In this document: one piece after another, positions 35,917-43,547 of the stretch | Layout of the letters: each line of letters opens with the position of its first letter | Numbering within the stretch: position 1 is the first letter of the stretch | Source of the DNA: Erythrobacter sp. NAP1 | GTDB lineage: Bacteria; Pseudomonadota; Alphaproteobacteria; Sphingomonadales; Sphingomonadaceae | NCBI RefSeq assembly: GCF_000152865.1 | Contig: NZ_CH672390.1 | Location: 1,364,001-1,428,000 of the forward strand | DNA length: 64,000 nucleotides | Reading direction: 5' to 3' | Program-made: the position numbers and the translations under genes | The notes under the pieces: generated by a model | Told to the model about the DNA's origin: nothing | The model's database searches: none | What the model saw: only the letters and a program-made list of their open reading frames with translations

Positions 35917-36872
35917 TATTCATACCCCCAATTCACGCCGTCTTTCGAGCGCGTGTCGACATTGAGCTCAAACACGTCGGGCCGCGAATAGTGTCCATCG
36001 GTATCGAGGCTCGCCAAGCCCTCACCGATCTCGCCGAGGTCGAGTTCGGCGTGGAGGGTTTCTTCACCTTCACCCGCCTGCGCCAGCACCCGAGCATCGG
36101 GGGCGATGACCATTGATCCGCCTCGGTTCAGCACCTCGCCCTCAATGGCGTTGAAAAGCGCCAGAGCCTCTGGACTCCCGCCAACCCGTTCCAGCCCGTC
36201 GAACAGATCATCGCGGTGCTGTACCAAACCCGCCGCGAGCACAAAGCAGCGCCCTTCCATCGCATAGTGCCGGCTCGCCAGCGCATATTCCTCGCGCACG
36301 GTCGGCCAGGCGGCGACGTGGACGCTTTCGCCGAGATTGTGCATCGCGGCGCGCGCCAAGGGCATCCAGTGCTCCCAGCAGATCAGGTTGCCCGCCCGGC
36401 CCCACTCGGCCTCGTGCACGCTCAGCGTCGAGCCGTCACCGCGCATCCAGATCAGGCGCTCACCATGGGTCGGCACCAGCTTGCGGTGGTCGAGCGGCGC
36501 TTCGCCCGGGCGGAAGAGCAGTTGGTTATTGTAAAGGCTTTGCCGCAGCCGCTCATGCGCGCCGAGGCTGATGACCGCGCCGCTGGCATCGCACAGCTCT
36601 TGCAAGGGAAGCAACCGCTCGTCACCCCGCACAATAGCATTATCGAGCATGATCAGATGGCACGCCTTGGTCCCCGGATGGTCCCACAAAGCCGCGCCCG
36701 GAGCTTCATCGAGCCAAAGCGGATAGCCACCCAGGAAGGTCTCTCCGAAAGCCACCATCTGCGCGCCCGCATCGATGGCTTCCTTGGCGAGGCGCGTGGC
36801 CTTCTCGATACCGCCATCGAAGTCGAGCGGAATCGGTGCCGCCTGGCAGATCGCTACGTTGAGTTTGGTCAT
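35913..36872 (-). CDS. Nitrilase/carbon-nitrogen hydrolase
   Basis: A 319-residue nitrilase-superfamily enzyme with the Glu-Lys-Cys triad: Glu44 in AFGETFLGGYPLWLDE, Lys131 in LDHRKLVPTHGERLIW and Cys165 in NLICWEHWMPLARAAM. CWEHWMPL is characteristic of true nitrilases, which convert nitriles to carboxylic acids and ammonia. I start at ATG 36872 (MTKLNVAICQAAP); the longer in-frame ATG at 36917 lies inside the preceding TIGR04222 gene. Its neighbours, which sit within the rimM-trmD interval, suggest an acquired block. The substrate is unknown. Confidence 0.85.
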   Translation of the reverse strand: MTKLNVAICQAAPIPLDFDGGIEKATRLAKEAIDAGAQMVAFGETFLGGYPLWLDEAPGAALWDHPGTKACHLIMLDNAIVRGDERLLPLQELCDASGAVISLGAHERLRQSLYNNQLLFRPGEAPLDHRKLVPTHGERLIWMRGDGSTLSVHEAEWGRAGNLICWEHWMPLARAAMHNLGESVHVAAWPTVREEYALASRHYAMEGRCFVLAAGLVQHRDDLFDGLERVGGSPEALALFNAIEGEVLNRGGSMVIAPDARVLAQAGEGEETLHAELDLGEIGEGLASLDTDGHYSRPDVFELNVDTRSKDGVNWGYEY

Positions 36873-36895
36873 GTCCCGCGCCCTACTCGCGCGGG

Positions 36896-37717
36896 CTAGC
36901 CCCCGCAACCGCCGCATCCTCCGCCGCAGCCGCCTCCACCATCGCCGCTATCGCTCGATCCGCCGCCATCGCCGCCTGTGCCGGACTGGCGCGCGGCATG
37001 GACCGGCTCCCACGGCGTGCCGACCAAAACGCCTGTGCCGAAGATTGCAACGGCATAGCCTGCCTCGTTCGCCTGCGGAGCGCGGCGCAAACGGCTGCCA
37101 TTCTGCTCAAGCGAGCGCACAACTTCATTCCCGGCCATCGTTCGCGGATTGCCCATCGCGAAGCGGAAAAGGCCGAGGACCAAGGTGATGATAATGAGAG
37201 CCACGAGGAACCCGGTCGGCTCCCCGATCGCAGCCCCTGCTTGTTGACGGTAAAGCCCGATGGCGAGCAGCGCGGCATATGGCGCAGCCGACAGTGCGCG
37301 CAGCTTCCACCTATCGCCCTCGTCCATCATCAGGCCGCGCCGGATCAGCTGCGTCTCCACCGCCGCCGCCTGCGCCTTGATCGAGCGGCCCGCTTCGGCC
37401 GGGCGAAAGCCGCCGACCTTGGCGAGGATTGCTCGCTCGCTTTCATTCTCCGCAACCCCGGTCTGCCGGACCGCGAGTCTTTTCCTCTCGTCCACGTCGA
37501 GAGCGCCCTTCGCAAAGAGCGAGGAGAGCACCGCTACACTCAGCCGGTCGGCTCCGCCGGTTAGGACTGCGACTTCCTCGAGGTCCTCGACCTCGCCGCG
37601 CCTCCCTTCAGGGCGCAGGTTTGCAGGGATCCACAAGCCTGCGAAGATGCAGGTGACGAGCATTATGCAATAGAAAACGAGAAAGTCGCCGCCGGTGTAA
37701 GACGCGAAAAGCTCCAT
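36896..37717 (-). CDS. TIGR04222 domain membrane protein with Gly/Cys tail
   Basis: A 273-residue protein. A membrane helix at residues 13-29 is followed by a cytoplasmic domain (VEDLEEVAVLTGGADRLSVA, LFAKGALDVDERKRLAV, ETQLIRRGLMMDEGDRWKLR), then two more hydrophobic segments (YAALLAIGLYRQQAG and GFLVALIIITLVLGLFRFA). The C-terminus is a low-complexity tail of Gly, Cys and Ser ending GGGGCGGGCGGCGG. This fits the TIGR04222 family, whose function is unknown. Its ATG overlaps the preceding GRDP-like gene by TGATG, and the two families appear to be partners. Confidence 0.72.
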   Translation of the reverse strand: MELFASYTGGDFLVFYCIMLVTCIFAGLWIPANLRPEGRRGEVEDLEEVAVLTGGADRLSVAVLSSLFAKGALDVDERKRLAVRQTGVAENESERAILAKVGGFRPAEAGRSIKAQAAAVETQLIRRGLMMDEGDRWKLRALSAAPYAALLAIGLYRQQAGAAIGEPTGFLVALIIITLVLGLFRFAMGNPRTMAGNEVVRSLEQNGSRLRRAPQANEAGYAVAIFGTGVLVGTPWEPVHAARQSGTGGDGGGSSDSGDGGGGCGGGCGGCGG

Positions 37718-38298
37718 CAGAAAATCACTCCCACTACGACCGCGATGCCCACACCCAGCGCGATCCAGCCAAACGCGCCGAGGATAGCGACGCGTCTTTC
37801 CAGCACCATAACATCATCGGGGTTAACGCGTATGCCCTTGGGATCGCGGCCAAAGCGGCGCTGCGCAGCGGGCCAGATATCGGGCGGCGCGGTCTCACCA
37901 AAAGCGTCCTCGTAGAGTTCGAGCGTCTCGGCATATTGATCGTAGAACCGCGACTTTTCCGCCGCTCCGCCAGCGGTTGGGCCATGGTGGAGGTCGCATT
38001 GCAGGATTTCCTCGCAATACTCGCCCCAATAGTCGCGGCTGTAGGTGAGGTGGAGGTGCCAGGCCTGATCGACCGCATCCGACGGAGTAACCTCCTGTCC
38101 TGCAGTGACGGCGAGGTAGCAGAAACGCTTGTATTCGCAGATCACGCGGCTGGTGAAGTCGGCCTCCCAGCGGTTTTCGCGCGCCAATCGTGCGGGGAAG
38201 GAGAGCGTGGCGGTTTCCGGGCCGATCACATAGCTGTCGAGTCGCTTCCACAGCTCTGTGGAAGTCGCGTATTCGATAGAGGGATCGGACGCGCTCAT
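37717..38298 (-). CDS. GRDP-like glycine-rich-domain family protein
   Basis: A 193-residue protein with the conserved core of the GRDP (glycine-rich domain-containing protein-like) family: RVICEYKRFCYLAVTAGQEV, AVDQAWHLHLTYSRDYWGEY, and CDLHHGPTAGGAAEKSRFYD. The His-rich DxxWHxH...C...HHGP arrangement looks like a metal site, but no activity is known. A hydrophobic C-terminal helix (AILGAFGWIALGVGIAVVVG) anchors it in the membrane. It starts 5 bp after the rimM stop at ATG 38298 and is coupled to the TIGR04222 gene downstream. Confidence 0.7.
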   Translation of the reverse strand: MSASDPSIEYATSTELWKRLDSYVIGPETATLSFPARLARENRWEADFTSRVICEYKRFCYLAVTAGQEVTPSDAVDQAWHLHLTYSRDYWGEYCEEILQCDLHHGPTAGGAAEKSRFYDQYAETLELYEDAFGETAPPDIWPAAQRRFGRDPKGIRVNPDDVMVLERRVAILGAFGWIALGVGIAVVVGVIF

Positions 38299-38303
38299 AA
38301 GCG

Positions 38304-38831
38304 CTATTGGTCGGCGAAATCCTGCGAAATGACAAGCCGCTGTGCGTCCCATTCGATCACGGCGGCCTTGGTCATTGGGACCATGATCGCTTTCAGGCCC
38401 TTTTCAGGCGGCGGATCGAGTGCGATTTCAATAATGTCGGTTGCGCCGAAATTCTGGACAGCAGTCACCTTGCCGATCGCATTTCCAGCGTCGGTTTCAA
38501 CGGCAAGCCCGATCAGGTCGGCGTGGTAGTATTCGCCCTCTTCAAGCTCGGGCAAAGCCTCGCGCTGGACGGTCAGCACCGTGCCGCGCAACCTTTCAGC
38601 CTCGCCCCGCCCCTGCACCTCGGCAAAGCGGGCGATGGCGCCGCCCTTGTTGTCGGAGCGGACTTTCTTGAGGGTCAGTGCGCCCCCGTTAAAGCTTTTG
38701 TGCTGGCGAAGGGCATCGAGCCCCTCGCCCAACAGCTTCAAGCGGACCTCGCCCGCCACGCCGTGCGCGCCGGTGATGGCGGCCAATTCCACCAGACCGG
38801 GCGCAGCTTGCGTGTCGGACGTGTCCGCCAA
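38304..38831 (-). CDS. rimM: Ribosome maturation factor RimM
   Basis: Assists 30S head assembly around bS19 and 16S processing. The 175 residues contain LVELAAITGAHGVAGEVRLK at the N-terminal RimM domain and a PRC-barrel C-terminal part (EGEYYHADLIGLAVETDAGN, and VPMTKAAVIEWDAQRLVI). It starts 8 bp after rpsP in the standard order. It is followed by the GRDP-like gene rather than trmD. Confidence 0.94.
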   Translation of the reverse strand: MADTSDTQAAPGLVELAAITGAHGVAGEVRLKLLGEGLDALRQHKSFNGGALTLKKVRSDNKGGAIARFAEVQGRGEAERLRGTVLTVQREALPELEEGEYYHADLIGLAVETDAGNAIGKVTAVQNFGATDIIEIALDPPPEKGLKAIMVPMTKAAVIEWDAQRLVISQDFADQ

Positions 38832-38839
38832 GGCGAGGC

Positions 38840-39346
38840 TTAGCCTTCTGCCTTGTCTTCAGCAGCGTCTTCGGCAGCTTCTTCCGCCGGTGCTTCTTCA
38901 GCCGTTGCTTCTTCAGCAGGAGCCTCTTCGGCGGGCGCTTCTTCTTCTGCCGGAGCTTCGGCTGCTGCCTTGGCTTCCTCTTCGGCGGCCTTGGCTGCTT
39001 CTTCGGCTTCCTTCAGCTTCTCAGCCTTTTCCTCGGCGCGTTCCTTGGCCTTTTCGCCCGGTTCTGCCTTCTGAGGATTGTTGCGGGCCGGACGTTCCAT
39101 GATGCCGGCGGCATCGAGGAAACGCATGACGCGGTCGGACGGCGTGGCGCCAACGCCGAGCCAGTACTTGGCGCGGTCTTCGTTGAGCTTGACGCGGTTC
39201 TCGTCATCCTTGGCGAGCAGCGGGTTGTAGGTGCCGATCTGCTCGAGATACTTGCCGTCACGCGGGCTGCGCGAGTCCGAGACGACGATGCGGTAGTAAG
39301 GACGCTTCTTCGCGCCACCGCGCGACAGACGGATTGCAACTGCCAT
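38840..39346 (-). CDS. rpsP: 30S ribosomal protein bS16 with long Ala/Glu tail
   Basis: Assembly protein of the small subunit. The first 85 residues are canonical ([60 protein letters not shown]). The remaining 80 are an extension of Lys/Glu then tandem APAEE-like units ([20 protein letters not shown]), doubling the usual length. GAAAGGTAA precedes the ATG. Similar extensions are known in sphingomonads; the tail is likely disordered. Confidence 0.95.
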   Translation of the reverse strand: MAVAIRLSRGGAKKRPYYRIVVSDSRSPRDGKYLEQIGTYNPLLAKDDENRVKLNEDRAKYWLGVGATPSDRVMRFLDAAGIMERPARNNPQKAEPGEKAKERAEEKAEKLKEAEEAAKAAEEEAKAAAEAPAEEEAPAEEAPAEEATAEEAPAEEAAEDAAEDKAEG

Positions 39347-39396
39347 TGTAGATTACCTTTCGAGTTTAAATATCTGAATTCTTATAATTTGTGAGA

Positions 39397-40887
39397 TTAC
39401 TTTTTCTTCGGTCCGCCAAGACCGGGAAGTCCGGGTGGAAGGCCGCCAGCGCCGCCGAGGCCGGGCAAGCCGCCCCCGCCGCCGGGGCCGCCCATGCCAG
39501 GCGGCATTCCGCCGGGAAGGCCACCGCCGCCGCCAAACATGCCAGCCAGCGCCTTGAGCCCGCCCATCTTGCGAAGCTGCTTCATTGCGCGGCTCATTTC
39601 CTGGTGCATTTTGAGAAGCTTGTTGACCGTCTGAACGTCGGTCCCGCTGCCCGCGGCCACGCGCTTCTTGCGCTTGGCGTTCATCAGTTCGGGACGCTCG
39701 CGCTCCTTGTTGGTCATCGAGGAGATGATCGCGTCCATGTGGACCAGAACCTTGTCGTCCATATTCGACGCGGCCATCGCCTGCTTGGCCTTCTTCATGC
39801 CCGGCATCATGCCGGCAAGCATTCCCAGACCGCCCATGTTCTGCATCTGCTTCAGCTGCATGCGCAGGTCGTTGAGGTCGAATTTGCCCTTCTCGAAATT
39901 CTCGGCGAGCTTGGCGGCCTCTTCTTCCTTGATCGTCGCAGCCGCCTTTTCGACGAGGCTGACAACGTCGCCCATGCCAAGGATGCGGTCGGCCACCGAG
40001 CCGGGTCGGAAAGTCTCGATCGCATCGAGCTTTTCGCCCGTACCTGCAAACTTGATCGGCTTGCCCGTGACAGCGCGCATCGAAAGCGCCGCACCGCCGC
40101 GCGCATCACCGTCCATCCGGGTGAGAACCACGCCGGTGAGCGGGACTTCGCCGCTAAAGCTCTGCGCGACGTTAACTGCGTCCTGACCCGTCAGGGAGTC
40201 GACGACCAGCAGCACTTCGGTCGGCGCGGACACTTGGCTGACGGCTTTCATCTCGGCCATCAGCGCTTCGTCGACATGCAGGCGGCCCGCGGTGTCGAGC
40301 AACAGCACGTCGAAATTCTGGAGACGAGCCGACTCCATCGCGCGCCGCGCGATGTCGACCGGCTGCTGGCCCGCGATAACCGGCAGGGTCGCGACTTGCG
40401 TCTGCTCACCCAGCACTGCGAGCTGTTCCTGCGCTGCCGGACGGTTGACGTCGAGCGAGGCCATCATGGCTTTCTTGCCATGGCGTTCGCGGATCAGCTT
40501 GCCGAGCTTTGCCGTGGTGGTCGTCTTACCAGAGCCCTGAAGACCGACCATCATGATGACGACCGGAGGCTTGGCATCGAGGTTCAGGCCTTCAGTAGCC
40601 CCTTCGCCTTCCTCGCCCGAAAGCATCGCCACGAGCTCGTCGTGGACGATCTTGACGACCTGCTGCCCCGGCTTGACCGCCTTGAGAACTTCCTGGCCAA
40701 TCGCTTTTTCGGTTACGGAATCGATGAAACGCTTCGCAACCGGAAGCGCAACGTCGGCCTCAAGCAGCGCCACGCGCACTTCGCGCATCGCGTCGCGAAC
40801 GTCCTGTTCGCTCAGCGCACCACGACCCGTGAGGCGATCAAAGACGCCGCCAAGGCGGTCGGACAGATTGTCGAACATCGTCTTCAA
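39397..40887 (-). CDS. ffh: Signal recognition particle protein Ffh
   Basis: GTPase that binds signal sequences and 4.5S RNA and delivers ribosomes to FtsY. The 496-residue protein has the N domain, the G domain with GLQGSGKTTTTAKLGKLI, LLDTAGRLHVDEALMAEM and VVDSLTGQDAVNVAQSF, and a Met-rich M domain (GGLGMLAGMMPGMKKAKQAM). The C-terminus is a Gly/Pro/Met-rich tail (GGGGLPGGMPPGMGGPGGG). The ribosome binding site GAGAGGAG precedes the ATG. It heads the rpsP-rimM segment, and a tRNA gene lies upstream. Confidence 0.97.
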   Translation of the reverse strand: MKTMFDNLSDRLGGVFDRLTGRGALSEQDVRDAMREVRVALLEADVALPVAKRFIDSVTEKAIGQEVLKAVKPGQQVVKIVHDELVAMLSGEEGEGATEGLNLDAKPPVVIMMVGLQGSGKTTTTAKLGKLIRERHGKKAMMASLDVNRPAAQEQLAVLGEQTQVATLPVIAGQQPVDIARRAMESARLQNFDVLLLDTAGRLHVDEALMAEMKAVSQVSAPTEVLLVVDSLTGQDAVNVAQSFSGEVPLTGVVLTRMDGDARGGAALSMRAVTGKPIKFAGTGEKLDAIETFRPGSVADRILGMGDVVSLVEKAAATIKEEEAAKLAENFEKGKFDLNDLRMQLKQMQNMGGLGMLAGMMPGMKKAKQAMAASNMDDKVLVHMDAIISSMTNKERERPELMNAKRKKRVAAGSGTDVQTVNKLLKMHQEMSRAMKQLRKMGGLKALAGMFGGGGGLPGGMPPGMGGPGGGGGLPGLGGAGGLPPGLPGLGGPKKK

Positions 40888-40920
40888 ACTCCTCTCGGAC
40901 CTGCGAAGTCCGATAAACGC

Positions 40921-40951
40921 GAAAAACGCCGGCGGACGAAACCTCGTCGGC
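40921..40951 (-). terminator. Possible terminator between tRNA-Ala and ffh
   Basis: Read on the minus strand, GACGA and TCGTC pair around GGTT, with weaker outer GCC/GGC pairing, followed by GTTTTTCG. It lies about 50 bp after the tRNA 3' end. The stem is imperfect because of an internal loop, so termination may be partial and ffh may be read through from the tRNA promoter. Confidence 0.35.
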
Positions 40952-40998
40952 CAGCGTGCGGAGCCATCACAAAGGACAACTCACTGAATATGGTTCGA

Positions 40999-41074
40999 TG
41001 GTGGAGCCTAGCGGGATCGAACCGCTGACCTCAACACTGCCAGTGTTGCGCTCTCCCAGCTGAGCTAAGGCCCC
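40999..41074 (-). tRNA. tRNA-Ala (anticodon GGC)
   Basis: The 76-nt gene folds as a full cloverleaf on the minus strand: acceptor GGGGCCT with AGGCTCC (one G-T pair), D arm with AGCTCAGCTGGGAGAGC, anticodon stem CAACA/TGTTG with loop CTGGCAG (anticodon GGC, reading Ala GCC codons), TΨC arm with GGTTCGATCC, and a templated 3' ACCA. It lies upstream of ffh on the same strand. Confidence 0.95.
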
Positions 41075-41175
41075 AATTCATCGATGTCGTGACCCTATCG
41101 AAGATAAGGCCGCGCCCCTGCATTCGCAAGGGAGCGCTCCTCTAAGACCGCCCCTCGCGAAACGCAAGAGCAAAA

Positions 41176-41514
41176 TCAGGTATCGTCGTCTTCGTCGTCG
41201 CCCTTGCCCTTGGCCACGCCAAGGTCATCGTCGCCGCCAAGGTCAACGTCGTTGTCGGGCGAATCATCGTCGTCGTCGATGTTCTCGATGTCCTTCAGCT
41301 CATCATCATCGTCGCCACTGAGATCGCTGTCGGCTTCCTGATCCTTCTTCTTGGGATCGTCGATAGGGATCGGCTGCTTCGACTTCAGCACGGGTTCCGG
41401 TTCCCAGGTGTTGCCGCATTCGATGCAGGTGACGGGATCGTCCTTGCCCAGGTCATAAAAGCGGGTTCCGCAGTCGGGGCAGGAACGCTTGGTTCCCCAT
41501 TCAGGCTTCGCCAT
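41176..41514 (-). CDS. FYDLN acid family protein (TIGR02300)
   Basis: A 112-residue protein with an N-terminal zinc ribbon, MAKPEWGTKRSCPDCGTRFY followed by DLGKDDPVTCIECG, giving two CxxC pairs around the name-giving FYDL. The C-terminal two thirds are almost wholly Asp/Glu (DDDDELKDIENIDDDDDSPD), likely disordered. It is widespread in Alphaproteobacteria and of unknown function. It diverges from aroA across 154 bp. Confidence 0.9.
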   Translation of the reverse strand: MAKPEWGTKRSCPDCGTRFYDLGKDDPVTCIECGNTWEPEPVLKSKQPIPIDDPKKKDQEADSDLSGDDDDELKDIENIDDDDDSPDNDVDLGGDDDLGVAKGKGDDEDDDT

Positions 41515-41668
41515 TTCGATAGTGTCCTTAGTCTTGCCGCGAGTGCGCCTGCGGCACGGGTAGTTTGTAAGCTTGTGTGGGACCGGATCGCCTCTTTATC
41601 AAGGTATCGGTCCGAAAGTGCGGCGCGCCTTGCCAGATGGTAGAGCCGCTGTCAAAGACCTGCGCGCC

Positions 41669-42985
41669 ATGGGATCGTACACATTCACCTCATCAGCGCC
41701 GCTAAAGGGTCGCCTTCGCGTACCCGGCGACAAGTCGATCAGCCACCGCGCGCTGATGTTTGCAGGGCTTGCCGTGGGTGAAAGCCGGATCGCCGGATTG
41801 CTCGAAGGCGAGGACGTGCTCGCCACCGCCGCCGCGATGCGCCAGCTCGGAGCGCGGATCGTGCGCGAGGATGACGGCACCTGGCGCGTGAACGGCGCGG
41901 GTCTGGGCAGCCTGATCGAGCCGCGCGCCGCGCTCGATATGGGCAATTCGGGCACATCGACCCGGCTGATGATGGGCCTGCTCGCCAGTCATGGGCTCAC
42001 CGCGACCTTCATCGGGGATGCGAGCCTGTCGGGCCGTCCGATGAACCGCGTGATCGAACCGCTGAGCCAGATGGGCGCGAGTTTCGAGGCCTCCGCTGGA
42101 GGCACCCTGCCCTGCATGCTGCGCGGCGCATCGCCCGCCGTGCCGGTCACCTATCGCCTGCCGGTCGCGAGCGCGCAGGTGAAAAGCGCCGTGCTTCTCG
42201 CAGGGCTTAACACGCCGGGCATCACCCGCGTCATTGAGCCTATCGCGACCCGCGATCACACCGAGCGAATGCTCAGAGGGTTCGGCGCGAACCTCGAAGT
42301 CAGCGAAGAAAACGGAGAACGCGTCATCGCGATCCACGGAGAAGCGGATTTGAAGCCGATGGACGTCACCGTCCCCGGCGATCCGTCCTCCGCCGCCTTC
42401 TTCCTCGTTGCCGCGAGCATCGTTCCGGGGAGCGATCTGGTCGTCGAGAATGTCGGCCTCAACCCGACGCGCGCTGGGATTGTCACGGTGCTCAAGCAGA
42501 TGGGCGCGGATATCAAGGAACTGGACCCGCGCGAGGTCGGAGGCGAACCTGTGGCCGATCTGCGCGTGCGCCATGCTCCGCTCAAAGGCATTGAGGTTGA
42601 CCCGGCCATCGTGCCCAGCATGGTCGATGAATTTCCGGTGCTGTTCGTCGCCGCCGCGATGGCGGAAGGGACCACCACAACCACCGGCCTTGAAGAACTT
42701 CGTGTCAAGGAAAGCGACCGCATCTCCGTCATGGCCGCCGCCCTCACCGCGGCAGGCGCGCGGGTCGAGGAGCACGAAGACGGCCTCACCATTCACGGCA
42801 CTGGCGGAGAACCGCTTCGGGGCACGTCCAACGCGCGGGTCAAAACCCATCTCGACCACCGCATCGCGATGAGCATGGCGGTCGCAGGTCTTGCAAGCCG
42901 CGACGGCGTCGAAATCGACGACACCGACCCGATCGCGACCAGCTTTCCCACCTTCATGCAGATGCTCGAAAGCGCGGCGCAATGA
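41669..42985 (+). CDS. aroA: 3-phosphoshikimate 1-carboxyvinyltransferase (EPSP synthase)
   Basis: Joins shikimate 3-phosphate and PEP in the pathway to aromatic amino acids. The 438-residue protein has RLRVPGDKSISHRALMFAGL, LDMGNSGTSTRLMMGLLASH, PVASAQVKSAVLLAGLNTPG and LRVKESDRISVMAAAL, all family signatures. The glyphosate-contact loop is NSGTSTR where many class I enzymes have NAGTAMR, which suggests a class II-type enzyme. I start at ATG 41669 (MGSYTFTSSAPLKGRLRVPG); a longer frame to 41573 has no family sequence. The stop overlaps the next gene by ATGA. Confidence 0.95.
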   Translation: MGSYTFTSSAPLKGRLRVPGDKSISHRALMFAGLAVGESRIAGLLEGEDVLATAAAMRQLGARIVREDDGTWRVNGAGLGSLIEPRAALDMGNSGTSTRLMMGLLASHGLTATFIGDASLSGRPMNRVIEPLSQMGASFEASAGGTLPCMLRGASPAVPVTYRLPVASAQVKSAVLLAGLNTPGITRVIEPIATRDHTERMLRGFGANLEVSEENGERVIAIHGEADLKPMDVTVPGDPSSAAFFLVAASIVPGSDLVVENVGLNPTRAGIVTVLKQMGADIKELDPREVGGEPVADLRVRHAPLKGIEVDPAIVPSMVDEFPVLFVAAAMAEGTTTTTGLEELRVKESDRISVMAAALTAAGARVEEHEDGLTIHGTGGEPLRGTSNARVKTHLDHRIAMSMAVAGLASRDGVEIDDTDPIATSFPTFMQMLESAAQ

Positions 42986-43260
42986 AGGAAAAGATCGCGC
43001 TCTACTCGCTTGGCATCGGCATCTTCGTGCTCGGGTCGGTCATCTACGACCACCTCGTTCACGGCGAGGCGATCCAGCTCGGCAGGCTGTGGCTGGCGGT
43101 GCTGTTGCTGCCGGTTTTGAGCTATTTCATCTGGCTGCGCTGGGATTGGGCGCCGAAAGAGGGCCGCGAACGCTCCAAACGCGAAAGGCAGGCCGCGAAG
43201 GAATTTCGTCGGCAGGTCGAGGCGGAGAAAGCCGCTGCCGCCGCAAAGGACCGACAATGA
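42982..43260 (+). CDS. Small membrane protein between aroA and cmk (92 aa)
   Basis: A 92-residue protein starting in the ATGA at the aroA stop. Two membrane helices (about residues 5-22, ALYSLGIGIFVLGSVIYD, and 34-51, LWLAVLLLPVLSYFIWLR) are followed by a strongly basic, then mixed-charge helix (ERSKRERQAAKEFRRQVEAE). The family is not recognised. It is coupled at its end to the next small membrane gene. Confidence 0.65.
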   Translation: MKEKIALYSLGIGIFVLGSVIYDHLVHGEAIQLGRLWLAVLLLPVLSYFIWLRWDWAPKEGRERSKRERQAAKEFRRQVEAEKAAAAAKDRQ

Positions 43261-43547
43261 CGACCCCGCTCGATATCTATTCGATGATCGGCTTTCTCGG
43301 CACGGCCTGCATCATCGGGGCCTATGCCTATCTCACCTACGTCGAGAAGCCGAACCCCTTCATCCTGCACGGCACCAACCTGACCGGCGCGGGCCTTCTG
43401 ACGATCAGCCTGCTGGTCCACACAAACTGGCCAAGCCTCGTGCTCGAAGGGTTTTGGGCAGCCATTGCAATTTTCGGTCTGGTGAAGGCTTTGCGCAAAA
43501 AGACGGAGCACCAGGAGACAATCCATAATGAGGAAGTCGCACAATGA
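43257..43547 (+). CDS. CBU_0592-like small membrane protein (96 aa)
   Basis: A 96-residue protein with three hydrophobic segments (about residues 8-26, 40-56 and 62-77): MIGFLGTACIIGAYAYLTYV, then NLTGAGLLTISLLVHTNWPS and FWAAIAIFGLVKAL. It fits the CBU_0592 family of small membrane proteins, function unknown. The frame is open far upstream, but ATG 43257 forms ATGA with the previous gene; the cmk ATG in turn overlaps this stop, so four genes are coupled. Confidence 0.7.
   Translation: MTTPLDIYSMIGFLGTACIIGAYAYLTYVEKPNPFILHGTNLTGAGLLTISLLVHTNWPSLVLEGFWAAIAIFGLVKALRKKTEHQETIHNEEVAQ

Noticed and set aside
39391..41028. 545-codon plus-strand frame opposite ffh
   Set aside because: It runs through ffh and the tRNA and has no recognisable sequence.
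41702..42982. 426-codon minus-strand frame opposite aroA
   Set aside because: Shadow of aroA, which carries all EPSP synthase signatures.
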